Assembly: GCA_002686265.1 (NCBI GenBank)
Contig: NZBA01000008.1
Span: forward strand, 90,800-154,799
Direction: 5' to 3'
DNA: 64,000 nucleotides
Source: Planctomycetota bacterium
GTDB taxonomy: Bacteria > Planctomycetota > UBA1135 > GCA-002686595
The notes under the pieces are model-generated. The model was not told the origin of the DNA. It worked only from the letters and a program-made list of their open reading frames with translations, and did not search any database. Each line of letters begins with the position of its first letter. Within the stretch, counting starts at the first letter, position 1. Of this stretch, positions 25,137-33,942 are shown piece after piece. The translations under genes and the position numbers were made by a program.

Positions 25137-27692
25137 TCAGCGTCCGGTCTCGGCGACCAGATCGTCGAGTCGGCGGCGGGAGGCGCGGGTGATCCTGTCG
25201 TCCTGTCCCAGGGTGCGCCCGGCGGTCTCCCAGCACTCGCGCAGGAGCGCCTCGGCGACGTCGGTCTCGCCGCTCTCGACGAGCAGAATGGCGACGTTGT
25301 AGATCGAGATCAGGGTGTCGGGGTGCTCGTCGCCGAGGACCGCGCGGCTGTGGTCGAGGGCCTCCTGCATCAAACGCCCCGCCTCGTCCATGTCCCCGCG
25401 CTCCCGCTCCAGGCTGCCGAGGTTGTTGATGCAGATCAGGGTCGTGGGGTGCGTCCCGCCCAGGACGCGGCGGCTGGTGGCGAGGGCCTCGCCCAACAGC
25501 TCGCCGGCCTCGTCCAGTTCGCCGAGGTCCTTCAGCAACAGGCCGAGGTTGGCGAGGCGTTCGACGACGTCGGGGTGATCGTCGCCGAGGACGCGGCGGC
25601 CGATCGCCAGCGCCTCGCGCAGGTAGAGCCCGGCCTCCTCGCCCTTCTCCTGGCGTTGGAGCAGGGAGCCGAGGTTGCTCAGGGCCACCTGGGTGTCGGG
25701 GTGATCGTCGCCCAGGACGCGACGGCCGATCTCCAGTGCCTCGCGCACGTACGCGGCCGCTCTCTCCGCGTCCCCGCGGGCGAGGTAGAAGAAGCCGACG
25801 TTGTTGATCGCGACCATGGTCTGGGCGTGGTCGGTCCCGAGCATCTCGCGGCTGGTGGCGAGGCCCTTGAGCAGGAGCGGCTCGGCGCCGTCGAGGTCGC
25901 CGCGGGCCTGCAGGAGCAGGCCGAGGTTGTTGATCAGAGTCAGGGTGGTGTGGTGCCGCGGCCCCAGCGCCCCGCGGGCGGTGGTCAAGCCCCGGCGCAG
26001 GCACTCCTCGGAGCGCTCGAACTCTCCCAGGCGTTCGAGGACGGCGCCCAGGGTGGCGCGGGCCGCGAGGGCCTCGGGGGGGTCGGCACCCAGGGCGCTC
26101 TCGTACAGCTCGAGGGAGCGTGCCGCGTGCGTCTCGGCGCTCGCCGATGCTCCCAGGGCGAAGTAGGAGGAGGCGATGGTGTCGCGAATGCCGGCCTCGA
26201 CGAGGGGCTCGTCGGCAAAGCGTCCCTCGATGCGTTGCGCCGCCTCGTCGAGGGCGGCGCGCATGGTGACGTCCTTGCCGCGGCCGGCCTCGGCCGAGGG
26301 GACGAGGGCCGCGAGCAGGTCGAGGTTGAGGAAGGTGTTGATCTCCTCGGTGATGCGCCCATGGCGCAGGGCCTCGGAGGCGCTCCGCCCGGCCTCGACC
26401 GTCTTGGCGGCCAGGTCGATGTTGGCGGCCTCCAAGAGAGAGCGCTCCCGGGCGAGGTCGCTGTTGGCCCTGACGTTCTTGACCAACAGCCAGGAGATGA
26501 CGCAGAAGGCGACGGCGGCGACGGCCGTGGCGCTGAAGCGCGCCGGGTGGCGTCGGACGAAGCGCGCGACGCGCTGGGCGGTGCCCGGCGGGCGGGCGAG
26601 GATCGGCTCACCCTCCAGGTGTCGCCGCAGGTCTGCGGCCAGCGCCGCCATGGTCGGATAGCGTCGCTCGGGCGCCTTCTCGAGGGCCTTGCCGCAGATG
26701 ACCGCCAGGTCGTCGGGCACTCGCGAGCGGATCAGGCGCGGATCGGTCGGGTCGTCGCGCAGGATCTTCTGGGCGATCTGGTGCGAGGTGTCGCCCTCGA
26801 AAGGCCGGCGCAGGCACACCAGCTCGTAAAGGACGACCCCCAGGCTGAACACGTCCGCGCGGGCGTCGACGTTACGCCGCCGGGCGAGGATCTGTTCGGG
26901 GCTCATGTAGGCGTAGGTGCCGACGAAGTCCCCGCTGACCGACAGGGCCTGTTCGTCGAGGACGCGGGCGAGCCCGAAATCAGCGACCCGCGGCTGCCCG
27001 CTCTGGTCGAGCAGGATGTTGCCCGGCTTGAGGTCGCGGTGGATGACGCCGGCCTCGTGGGCGCACTCCACGGCGTCGGCGACCCGTGCGACGAGGAGCG
27101 CGGAGCGCGAGAAGTGGTCCGTGTCGAGCTCGGTCGCCTCGTTCGCCTCGCGCACGGTGTCGCTCAGGCTGCGGGCGCCTTCGACGAGCTCCATGGAGAT
27201 CCAGCGCTCGCCACCCTCCCCCCGTCCGATGCCGTAGACGGTGACGATTCCAGGGTGGTTGAGTCGGGCACCCGCCCGTGCCTCGCGTTCGAAGAAGGCG
27301 ACCGAGCGTTCGGAGCTCGCGCCGGGGAGCATCAGCTTGAGGGCGACGCGCCGCGCCAGGGCCGGTTGTTCCGCCTCCCAGACCTCGCCCATGCCGCCGA
27401 CGCCGAGCAGGCGGCGCAGGCGGAACTCCCCGATCTCCTCCCCGGTCTTGCGCGTGCTCCCCGCCGCTGGTCCACAGGCCTCGTCCAACTCCGCCGGCCG
27501 GCTCCCCCCCAGCGCCTCGTCGGCGGCCAGGAGCGCCTCGATCTCGGCCCGCACCTCCGGGTCGTCCCCGCAGGCCTCGTCCAGAAACCGCACCCGCGCC
27601 TCTCCCTCATGCGCGAGCGCCTCCCCGAACACCGCGGTCACCCGCCGGTGATCCCGCCCTCGTGGCGTGGGAGTCGGGACATCGGTCTCCAC
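25137..27692 (-). CDS. Ser/Thr protein kinase with membrane segment and kinesin-light-chain-type TPRs
   Basis: An 851-residue Hanks-type kinase. Key elements: glycine loop GVGGMGEVWEA (97-107), ATP-binding Lys119 in VALKLM, Glu in FEREARAGARLNHPGIV, catalytic HRDLKPGN (Asp220), DFGLAR (238-243), and SPEQ. All are present, so it should be active. One membrane helix lies at about 395-415. Outside it are about eight 42-residue repeats of the tetratricopeptide/kinesin light chain type (residues about 540-830), recognisable by LGDDHPDT, LGGTHPTT and LGDEHPDT. Such repeats bind partner proteins. The gene converges on the ECF sigma gene, its likely partner. Its phosphorylated targets might include ligands of the FHA protein; this is only inference. 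Confidence 0.93.
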   Translation of the reverse strand: METDVPTPTPRGRDHRRVTAVFGEALAHEGEARVRFLDEACGDDPEVRAEIEALLAADEALGGSRPAELDEACGPAAGSTRKTGEEIGEFRLRRLLGVGGMGEVWEAEQPALARRVALKLMLPGASSERSVAFFEREARAGARLNHPGIVTVYGIGRGEGGERWISMELVEGARSLSDTVREANEATELDTDHFSRSALLVARVADAVECAHEAGVIHRDLKPGNILLDQSGQPRVADFGLARVLDEQALSVSGDFVGTYAYMSPEQILARRRNVDARADVFSLGVVLYELVCLRRPFEGDTSHQIAQKILRDDPTDPRLIRSRVPDDLAVICGKALEKAPERRYPTMAALAADLRRHLEGEPILARPPGTAQRVARFVRRHPARFSATAVAAVAFCVISWLLVKNVRANSDLARERSLLEAANIDLAAKTVEAGRSASEALRHGRITEEINTFLNLDLLAALVPSAEAGRGKDVTMRAALDEAAQRIEGRFADEPLVEAGIRDTIASSYFALGASASAETHAARSLELYESALGADPPEALAARATLGAVLERLGEFERSEECLRRGLTTARGALGPRHHTTLTLINNLGLLLQARGDLDGAEPLLLKGLATSREMLGTDHAQTMVAINNVGFFYLARGDAERAAAYVREALEIGRRVLGDDHPDTQVALSNLGSLLQRQEKGEEAGLYLREALAIGRRVLGDDHPDVVERLANLGLLLKDLGELDEAGELLGEALATSRRVLGGTHPTTLICINNLGSLERERGDMDEAGRLMQEALDHSRAVLGDEHPDTLISIYNVAILLVESGETDVAEALLRECWETAGRTLGQDDRITRASRRRLDDLVAETGR
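25300..26050 (-). repeat. In-gene tandem repeats of about 126 bp encoding TPR units
   Basis: The kinase gene contains about six near-identical 126-bp units, each coding a 42-residue TPR with an LG-D-HP-T core. Adjacent units share long stretches of DNA, so the copy number could change by recombination. Confidence 0.7.
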
Positions 27693-27962
27693 CGACCTAC
27701 TGTACGGTGTCGCACGCCCGTCGCCACCTCGCCGGCAGCTCCGTACCGCACACCGCCCACGCTGCCCGACGCGGTCCTCCCCGCCCCCCCCTACCGCCGT
27801 CCGCTCGCCGACCGAGCGGACGGCTCGGTGGGGATCACGGACGGAAGGTCACCGCAGGCGGCGCGGCGTGACCGGGAAACGGCGGAATACCGGTGGATTC
27901 CCCCCGGGGGAGGTGCGAAAGGCAGGCGCAGAGCGGACGGGGGTGGCGCGGAGGCGAGGGGC

Positions 27963-28751
27963 CTAGTACACGCAGAACACGTGGTCGGCCTCGAGGCGGT
28001 AGAGGCTGAGGACGAGGCCGTCCTCCTCCTCGGCGCCGATCGAGAGGCGGCCGTACACGGCGAGAGGGACGATCGAATAGAACTCGCAGCGCTCGTCGTC
28101 CGCCAGGGTCACGTAGAGGAAGTGGTTCAGCTGGGGCGTCGCGCCGAAGCAGCAGAACTGGGGGTCCGCCACCAAGGTGAACTCGCTCACCCCGTCGGCG
28201 TCGAACATCATCGGGTTCATGAAGCCCTCGACCGCCACCAGGCGGCCGTCGAGGGCCGTCACCTCCTCGGGGAGGTCGGGGGCGGTCACCTCGCCGTCGG
28301 TACGCAGGAAGCCGGGGAACTCGAAGTCGGTCAGGGTGGCGAAGTCGACCCACTCGTAACGGGTGGCCTCCTCGGGAGAGAGCAGGTCCTCGTAGTCCAC
28401 TCCGAGGTCGGAGGCGGCCCCGGCGGCCTCCGGGTCGTCGTCCGCCTCCCCCACGGCCGACAGGGCGGCGTCCGGGGCGGCGTCCGGGGCGGCGACGGAA
28501 GAAGCGTCGGACGGCTCGCCGACACCGGACGCGGGGGTGGGGGCCGTCGCGCCGCCGGCGGCCTCGGCGGCTTCCCCGACCGCCACGGCGGCGGGGGCCT
28601 CGACGGCTCCCTCGGCCGCCGCGTCGCCCGGCACGAACAGGGGCGCGCCTCGCACCTCGCCGATCACCGCGGGGGCGGGGTCACCGCCGCCGCAAGAGGT
28701 CGAGCAGGCGAGGGCGCACCACAGCGCACCGGTCCCCGAACGCATCGCCAT
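27963..28751 (-). CDS. Putative lipoprotein with DUF3299-like domain
   Basis: A 262-residue exported protein. An N-terminal hydrophobic stretch with two Cys (Cys16, Cys20) suggests a lipoprotein, followed by a long Ala/Gly/Asp-rich linker. The C-terminal half matches DUF3299: LDGRLVAVEGFMNPMMFDAD, then VSEFTLVADPQFCCFGATPQ and the closing AVYGRLSIGAEEEDG. DUF3299 proteins are small periplasmic or outer-membrane-associated proteins of unknown function, often encoded beside an FtsX-type permease and its ATPase, as here (14-bp gap). The Cys-Cys pair might bind a metal. The 270-bp stretch upstream of the kinase gene, 27693-27962, shows no gene. Confidence 0.8.
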   Translation of the reverse strand: MAMRSGTGALWCALACSTSCGGGDPAPAVIGEVRGAPLFVPGDAAAEGAVEAPAAVAVGEAAEAAGGATAPTPASGVGEPSDASSVAAPDAAPDAALSAVGEADDDPEAAGAASDLGVDYEDLLSPEEATRYEWVDFATLTDFEFPGFLRTDGEVTAPDLPEEVTALDGRLVAVEGFMNPMMFDADGVSEFTLVADPQFCCFGATPQLNHFLYVTLADDERCEFYSIVPLAVYGRLSIGAEEEDGLVLSLYRLEADHVFCVY

Positions 28752-28764
28752 CGGGCCCACCCTA

Positions 28765-30012
28765 TCAGGAGGTCGGAGCCAAGTGGGTCGCCACGTCCGT
28801 GCGGTAGGCCTTGAGCGCGGGCACGACGCCGGCCAGGGCGCCGAGAGCGACCAGACCCGCCGGAGCGAGGAAGAGGACCGGGTGAGGAGCGAAGACCTCG
28901 AGCGCGATGCCGGTCCGCTCGCGCACCGCGGCCGAGGCCGCGCCGAGGATCGCCCCGTGGACGGCGAGCCCCGCGACGCCACCGGCGAGGGCGATGGCCG
29001 AGGATTCGCACACGATCGCCGCGAAGACCGTCCCCCGCCGCGCACCCAACGAGCGCAGGATCGCGAACTCCCGGCGGCGCTCGTTCATCGTGTTGTAGAG
29101 CGAAGCCGTCACCGAGCCCGTCGCCACCACCACGACCAGATAGGCCACCAAGGTCAACACGCGGTGCATCCAACCCAGCTTGTCGAACAGCTCCGCCATC
29201 ACCCGCGCCACGGGCCAGGCGAGCGTCGCCTCCTGCTGTTGGTAGTTGATCTCGCGGAACAGAGACGCGCCCATCATCCCGCCCTTGAGCCGCAGGAGAA
29301 CCGCGCTCACCTCCTTGTGCTCGTCGGGAATCGGTTGGGACGGGTCGGCGTGGTAGTCCTCGCCCCCGCCGCGCAGAACGTGGCCGCCCATGCGGAACAC
29401 GGCCTCGATCGGGATCCAGATCACCCGGTCCGCCGGCGTGTTGGTCGGCTCGAGCACGCCGACCACCACGAAGTCCTCCTCGTGATCGTGAGCCCCCGCC
29501 TCGATCACGCCGTGGGCCGGCTGGAAGTGGGAGCCGTAGGCCAAGCCGGCGCGCCGCGCCACCGCACTGCCGATCACCGCCTCGCGGCGGCCGGCGTCGA
29601 ACAGGCGGCCCTGCCCGGAGAAGCGCGCCGCGCCGCCGTGAGAGAGGGCGAAGGCCTCGGGGGCGGTCCCCACGATCCGATGACCGCGGTAGCTGTCCCC
29701 CACCGCGTAGGGCACCGCCGCCGCCACCCGCGGGTCGGCGGCGATGCGCTCGTAGAGCGACCAGGAAACGTTGCCCGGCGAGGTCTCCAGGTGGAACACG
29801 GCATTCAGCACCAGCTGGAGCTGGCTGCCCCGCGCACCCAAGACGGCATCGAAGGCCCCCGAGCCGCCACCGAAGGCCCCGCGGGCCTGGCGCTCGATGG
29901 AGAAGATCGCCGTCACCAGGCCGCAGGCCAAGGCCAGGGAAGCGACGGTCACCGCCGTCGAGAGGGCGTGCTGGCGCAGGCTCTTGCGCACGATCAGCCA
30001 CAGGGCGCTCAC
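28765..30012 (-). CDS. FtsX/MacB-type ABC transporter permease
   Basis: A 415-residue protein with the FtsX-family layout: an N-terminal membrane helix (LSTAVTVASLALACGLVTAI, about 17-36), a large extracytoplasmic MacB-type domain, then three helices near the C-terminus (about 290-310, 330-355 and 380-400). The motif RRREFAILRSLGARRGTVF between helices is the conserved coupling loop that touches the ATPase. Such transporters usually do mechanical work on lipoproteins or the envelope rather than move small solutes. It overlaps the ATPase gene by 4 bp (ATGA). Confidence 0.92.
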   Translation of the reverse strand: MSALWLIVRKSLRQHALSTAVTVASLALACGLVTAIFSIERQARGAFGGGSGAFDAVLGARGSQLQLVLNAVFHLETSPGNVSWSLYERIAADPRVAAAVPYAVGDSYRGHRIVGTAPEAFALSHGGAARFSGQGRLFDAGRREAVIGSAVARRAGLAYGSHFQPAHGVIEAGAHDHEEDFVVVGVLEPTNTPADRVIWIPIEAVFRMGGHVLRGGGEDYHADPSQPIPDEHKEVSAVLLRLKGGMMGASLFREINYQQQEATLAWPVARVMAELFDKLGWMHRVLTLVAYLVVVVATGSVTASLYNTMNERRREFAILRSLGARRGTVFAAIVCESSAIALAGGVAGLAVHGAILGAASAAVRERTGIALEVFAPHPVLFLAPAGLVALGALAGVVPALKAYRTDVATHLAPTS

Positions 30013-30707
30013 GCCGAGACCTCCCCGGCGCGGCGCAGGCCCTCGAAGGACTCGACGCGCCCGAAGCGCTCCAGGATCCCGCGGTCGTGGCTGACCAGCA
30101 GCAGGGCCGAGCCGGCCTCGGCCGAGACCGCGCGCAGCAGCTCCAAGGCCTCGCTGGCGCGGGTGGGATCGAGGTTGCCCGTCGGCTCGTCCGCCAAGAG
30201 CAGGCGCGGGCGGTTCGCCACGGCCCGCGCCACGGCCACGCGCTGCTGCTGGCCCACCGAGAGCTGGCGCGGGCGGTGGTCGAGGCGGTCACCCAACCCG
30301 ACCTGCTCCAACAGGCCGCGCGCCCGCACCCGGTCGGGGCCGGGACCGAAGTGCATGCCGAGCAGCACGTTCTCCAAGGCCGAGTAGCCCTGCAGGAGGT
30401 GGAAGCTCTGAAACACGTAGCCGATACTCCGCGCCCGCAGGCGGTCGCGTCCCGCCTCGGCCAGGGCCGCCATGTTCTCGCCGTCGATCAGAATGCGGCC
30501 GGCGTCGGGTTCGAGGATTCCCGCGATCAGGTGCAGGAAGGTCGTCTTGCCCGAGCCGCTCGCCCCCTCGATCGCGACCTGTTCCCCCGCGGCCAGAGAG
30601 AAGGCCGGCACGTCCACCACCGCCGTCCGCTCCCCGTCGGGGGCGGTGAAGACCTTCTGAAGGTCCTCGATGACGAGGACCTCGTCTTCGCGGGGAGCGT
30701 CGGACAT
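30009..30707 (-). CDS. ABC transporter ATP-binding protein (LolD/MacB-type)
   Basis: A 232-residue ATPase with Walker A GASGSGKTT (48-56), Q-loop FQSFHLL, signature LSVGQQQRVAVARA (Gly replaced by Val at the third position), Walker B LLLADEPTGNLDP and switch His in LLVSHD. It is closest to the LolD/MacB/FtsE group, which pairs with FtsX-type permeases such as the next gene. I chose ATG at 30707 because it gives the normal family length. It is the first gene of a three-gene operon ending in the DUF3299 lipoprotein. Confidence 0.93.
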   Translation of the reverse strand: MSDAPREDEVLVIEDLQKVFTAPDGERTAVVDVPAFSLAAGEQVAIEGASGSGKTTFLHLIAGILEPDAGRILIDGENMAALAEAGRDRLRARSIGYVFQSFHLLQGYSALENVLLGMHFGPGPDRVRARGLLEQVGLGDRLDHRPRQLSVGQQQRVAVARAVANRPRLLLADEPTGNLDPTRASEALELLRAVSAEAGSALLLVSHDRGILERFGRVESFEGLRRAGEVSA

Positions 30708-30969
30708 GGGCGGGCAGGATACGGGCTCCCGACGGTCTTGTCCCCGGCGGACCGACCCGAACACGGCTCGTACCGGCGAACCGACGAGAGGTGCCCGCGG
30801 CGCGCGGGATTGGGGCGCGCCATCCTCCGCGGCAGCGAGCCTGACAGCCCCTCAGAAGAGGGCCGTGGCGAGGCGATGACCTCGTTCGTCGCTGCAAGGC
30901 GGGCGCGGTCGAGACGGCGCGGGCGGCCGGCACCGCCGCATCGTCTTGGCGCCGGCCGCGGCGGGCGTG
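30708..30969. other. Gene-free interval upstream of the ABC operon
   Basis: About 260 bases between the ATPase start and the stop of the radC-like gene, both on the minus strand. It likely holds the ABC operon promoter, but I see no recognisable operator, hairpin or small gene. Confidence 0.4.
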
Positions 30970-31704
30970 TCAGAAGGTGATCCGCTCACGGATCGAGACG
31001 TGGGCGGCGTGGCCGACGACGACGTGGTCGAGGAGCGGGATGCCGATCAGGCGACCGACGCGCGCCAGGCGGCGGGTCACCTCCAGATCCTCCCGCGACG
31101 GCTCGGGATCGCCCGAAGGATGGTTGTGGACGACGATGACGGCTGCCGCCGCACCGCAGATCGCGGGGCGGAACACCTCGCGCGGATGCACCAACGAAGT
31201 GGTCAAGGTCCCCTCGCTCACGCGCTCGACACCCCGCAGGCGGTGCTTCCCGTCGAGGAGCAACACGTGAAACGTCTCGACCTCCAGGCCACGCAGGCGC
31301 GGCGCCATCAGCCGGAAGACGCCGTCGGCCGAAGCCACGCTCCCCGCCACCTCCCAGCGCGCCTCCTCGACGTGCCGCCCGAGGGCGAAGACGGCCGCCA
31401 GGCGACGCGCCCGGCGCGGCCCCAAAGAGCAAGTGGCCACGATCCGCGCCCCGCTGGCCCGCGAGAGGACCGGCAGGTCCATGCGCTCGAGCAGGGCCTC
31501 GGCCCAACCGCCGCCCACCCCGGAGGGGCTGTCGTCGCCCAAGGCCGCGCGCAACAGGCGCGGGGACCGGGCTCGATGGGAAGCGGCAGGCGCCGGCGGC
31601 GCCACGGAGGCGGGCTCCCCGGCGAGGGCGGCGCCCACCGACTTCTCCTCCCCGCCGCCACCTCGCCCACATCCGCGCGAATCCCCGACGACCGTGTTCC
31701 TCAC
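30970..31704 (-). CDS. radC: RadC-family JAB/MPN-domain protein
   Basis: A 244-residue protein of the RadC family, historically named for DNA repair but of unclear cellular role. The C-terminal JAB1/MPN+ metal-binding motif is complete: VVHNHPSGDPEPSREDLEVT supplies His193, His195 and Asp206. Before it are FHVLLLDGKHRL and VSEGTLTTSLVHPREVFRPA, both strongly conserved. The N-terminal helix-hairpin-helix part (about 45-110) is degraded compared with E. coli RadC, and the first 45 residues are low complexity, so a later start is possible. It stands alone on the minus strand. Confidence 0.9.
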   Translation of the reverse strand: MRNTVVGDSRGCGRGGGGEEKSVGAALAGEPASVAPPAPAASHRARSPRLLRAALGDDSPSGVGGGWAEALLERMDLPVLSRASGARIVATCSLGPRRARRLAAVFALGRHVEEARWEVAGSVASADGVFRLMAPRLRGLEVETFHVLLLDGKHRLRGVERVSEGTLTTSLVHPREVFRPAICGAAAAVIVVHNHPSGDPEPSREDLEVTRRLARVGRLIGIPLLDHVVVGHAAHVSIRERITF

Positions 31705-31976
31705 GCTCCCTGGACCGAAGCCGGAGCCGCCGGTGGCAACCCGAATCGGAGCGAGTCCGCCGCGGGTCGCCTCCTCCGCGCCAGGACTGGGACCGCCGGG
31801 GGGGGAAGGGTCAGAAAAGCCACGGCTATTCCGTCAGGCCCAGGCCAAGAGGGCGTTTACCGGACCAGGGGGGTGACCGCTCTCCGCCGCAAGCCCCCCC
31901 CGCGCAGAGGCGCGAGTTCCACGCCGGGACCGAGACCGCCCCCGGCAACCCCTTCGACGACCCGCACAATCCACCC

Positions 31977-32033
31977 ATGGAATCCTGGCCACTCATGGAG
32001 TCCTGGCCACTCATGGAGTCCTGCCACTCATGA
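31977..32033 (+). repeat. 18-bp tandem repeat forming a short coupled leader frame
   Basis: Three units of 18 bp (consensus ATGGAGTCCTGGCCACTC) occur in a row; the third lacks one G. Read from the first ATG they encode MESWPLMESWPLMESCHS, and the TGA at 32031-32033 overlaps the ATG of the next small frame as ATGA. If the missing G were restored, the repeat would run straight into that frame, whose own MNTW looks like a fourth unit. The rest of the interval 31705-31976 contains no gene I can support. Confidence 0.6.
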
Positions 32034-32134
32034 ACACCTGGACCGCGGTAGCCCTCGCCGTGCTCGCCCTGTGGACCGGCGAAGCGATCGTGTTCCTCGT
32101 CTCCTACCTGTCCTCGCGTCGCAGCGAGAACTGA
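32030..32134 (+). CDS. Possible 34-residue single-span membrane protein
   Basis: A tiny frame starting at the ATG that overlaps the repeat leader's stop. The product is one hydrophobic helix (about residues 5-27, with TWTAVALAVLALW then AIVFLVSYL) followed by a basic tail SSRRSEN. Small single-span proteins of this type often modulate larger membrane complexes or act as toxins, but I recognise no family. It stands alone, convergent with the pseudouridine synthase gene whose stop is 47 bp away. Support is the coupling to the repeat and the well-formed helix; there is no homology evidence. Confidence 0.4.
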   Translation: MNTWTAVALAVLALWTGEAIVFLVSYLSSRRSEN

Positions 32135-32180
32135 ACGGTCCCCACGCGCAGGCGAGATCGCGCGGGCCCGGGGCCCGGCG

Positions 32181-32852
32181 TCACCCGCGCCACGGTGGCG
32201 TGTCGGGCGCGGGAGCCTCGAAGCACAGGCGCTCGGCGCGCGTGGGGTGGTCGACCTCCAGGGAGCACGCGTGCAGAGCGATGCTCCGATCCGGCAGCCC
32301 CCGCGGGGCGCCGTACTTGACGTCGCCGAGCAAGGGCGTCCCCAGGGACGCGCAGGCCACGCGCAACTGGTGCGCGCGGCCCGTGAGAGGTTCGAGCTCC
32401 AACAGGCAGCCCGCCCCCAGCGGGCGCACGACGCGCCAGCGCGTACGCGCCAGCCGCGCCCCCCGCCGTCCGTCGGAATGGCGCTCGACCTGGTTGCGCT
32501 CGGCGTCCTTCGCCAGCCACTGCTCCAGCTCGCCCTGCGCCTTCTCGGGCCTGCCGACGACGACGCCCAGGTAGCGCTTGCGCGCCCGCCCGTCGCGGAA
32601 CTGCTCCGCCAGGCGCGCGGCCCCCTTGCTCGTGCGGCCGAAGACCACCACGCCCGACACCGGCCGGTCGAGGCGCTGAACGACTCCGAGGAAGACGGCG
32701 CCCGGCTTGGCGTAGCGCTCCTTGACCCAGGCCCGGGCGCGGTCGAGCAGACTCGCGTCACCGCCCGCGTCGGGCACGCAGAGCTCGCCCACCGGCTTGA
32801 CGCAGGCCAGGACGTGGTTGTCGCAGTGCAGCACCTCCAGCGCGCCGGTCAT
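32181..32852 (-). CDS. RluA-family RNA pseudouridine synthase
   Basis: A 223-residue enzyme that isomerises specific uridines in rRNA or tRNA to pseudouridine. The catalytic motif is VVQRLDRPVSGVVVFGRT, with Asp62 as the nucleophile; the family usually has HRLDRxTSG, so His is replaced by Gln here. Further hallmarks are KRYLGVVVGRP, GRAHQLRVACASLGTPLLGD (the conserved RTHQIRVH region, Thr replaced by Ala) and PRGLPDRSIALHACSL. There is no S4 domain. Its ATG overlaps the stop of the methyltransferase gene by 4 bp, so both are one RNA-modification operon. The exact target uridine cannot be told. Confidence 0.93.
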   Translation of the reverse strand: MTGALEVLHCDNHVLACVKPVGELCVPDAGGDASLLDRARAWVKERYAKPGAVFLGVVQRLDRPVSGVVVFGRTSKGAARLAEQFRDGRARKRYLGVVVGRPEKAQGELEQWLAKDAERNQVERHSDGRRGARLARTRWRVVRPLGAGCLLELEPLTGRAHQLRVACASLGTPLLGDVKYGAPRGLPDRSIALHACSLEVDHPTRAERLCFEAPAPDTPPWRG

Positions 32853-33775
32853 GGCCGAAGGTCGATCCCGCGCCACCAGCGCGCGCAGAAACCGGCCGGG
32901 AGCGGTCGCCCGCCCTCGGGCGAGCCCTCGGGCGAGCCCTCGCCCCCGGCCTCGGTCAGGGCCAGCTCCCCGGCCTCGATGCGACCCGCGGGCAGGTCGG
33001 CCAGGAGGTTCTCGAGGGCCAGGGGCGAGAAGCCGACCGCATAGGTCGAGAGGACCAGCAAGGAGCGCTCGGCCAAGAGGGCGCCGGCGACCTCCACCAG
33101 CTCCGCCAAGTCGTCCTCGAGTTGCCAACGCTCACCCTTGGGACCGCGTCCGTGGTGCGGCGGATCGAGCAGGATCGCCTCGTAGCGGCGGCCGCGGCGT
33201 CGCTCGCGGCGGGCGAAGGCGAGCGCGTCCTCGAGCAGCAGGCGCACCGGCGCGCCGGCGAGATCGGAGGCGGCGAGGTTCTCGCGCAGCCAGGCCAGGG
33301 CCGTGCGCGAGGCGTCGACATGGGTCACGCGCCAGCCGGCGGCCGCCGCCAGGACGCTGGCGGCGCCGCTGTAGCCGAAGAGGTTCAACAGGTGCGGCGG
33401 CTCGGGGCCCAACATCGGCCGCACGCGGCGCACGAGCTCCCAGTTGGTGGCCTGCTCGGGGAAAAGGCCGACGTGCTTGAAGGGCGTCGGGCGCAGGACG
33501 AGCCGGGCGGGGGGATAGGACACGCTCCACGAGCCGCCGTCCTCCAGGAGGGACACGCCGTCGTCGCCGCCCGGCTCCCAGCGCCCGCCGCGGTCGGACT
33601 CGCGCACGAAGATGAGGTCGGCGCGCTCCCACTCTTCCGCCAGACGCTTGCGCCACAGGGCCTGGGGATCGGGACGGCGCAGGACGAAGGCGCCGAAGCG
33701 CTCGAGCTTCTCCCCGCCGCCCGAATCCAAGAGGGCGTGGCCGGGGAAAGGCGGGTGCTCGAAGGAAGTCGGCAT
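32849..33775 (-). CDS. Class I SAM-dependent RNA methyltransferase (RlmI/COG1092-like)
   Basis: A 308-residue methyltransferase without the N-terminal PUA domain of RlmI. Motif I is LNLFGYSGAAS (130-140), then VTHVDASRTALAWLREN and the catalytic LLDPPHHGRGPKGERW. FPEQATNWELVR before motif I is characteristic of this COG1092 group, which makes 5-methylcytosine in 23S rRNA. The C-terminal part carries a short GEGSPEGSPEGG repeat. It is cotranscribed with the pseudouridine synthase (ATGA overlap). It is divergent from the lipoprotein operon; the gap 33776-33942 must hold both promoters. Confidence 0.88.
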   Translation of the reverse strand: MPTSFEHPPFPGHALLDSGGGEKLERFGAFVLRRPDPQALWRKRLAEEWERADLIFVRESDRGGRWEPGGDDGVSLLEDGGSWSVSYPPARLVLRPTPFKHVGLFPEQATNWELVRRVRPMLGPEPPHLLNLFGYSGAASVLAAAAGWRVTHVDASRTALAWLRENLAASDLAGAPVRLLLEDALAFARRERRRGRRYEAILLDPPHHGRGPKGERWQLEDDLAELVEVAGALLAERSLLVLSTYAVGFSPLALENLLADLPAGRIEAGELALTEAGGEGSPEGSPEGGRPLPAGFCARWWRGIDLRP

Positions 33776-33942
33776 CGCTGCGGCAGAACATAGCGCGCCC
33801 TGCGCACGAGAGGTTGGTCAGGGCGTTTTCCTACTCCCGGCCGGGAGTGGTACGGTCCTTGCGACGCCCTTCGCCAATCCGGCGGCCGTCGAGGCGAGCA
33901 CCGCTCCCGCCGCCCCGCTATCTCAGCCCCCGTCCACACCCC

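Noticed and set aside
25300..26050. Repeats of about 126 bp considered as a non-coding satellite
   Set aside because: They match TPR units in frame within the kinase and preserve coding periodicity.
25323..28814. A 1163-codon plus-strand frame opposite the kinase and DUF3299 genes
   Set aside because: The periodic protein it predicts mirrors the TPR repeats of the kinase on the other strand.
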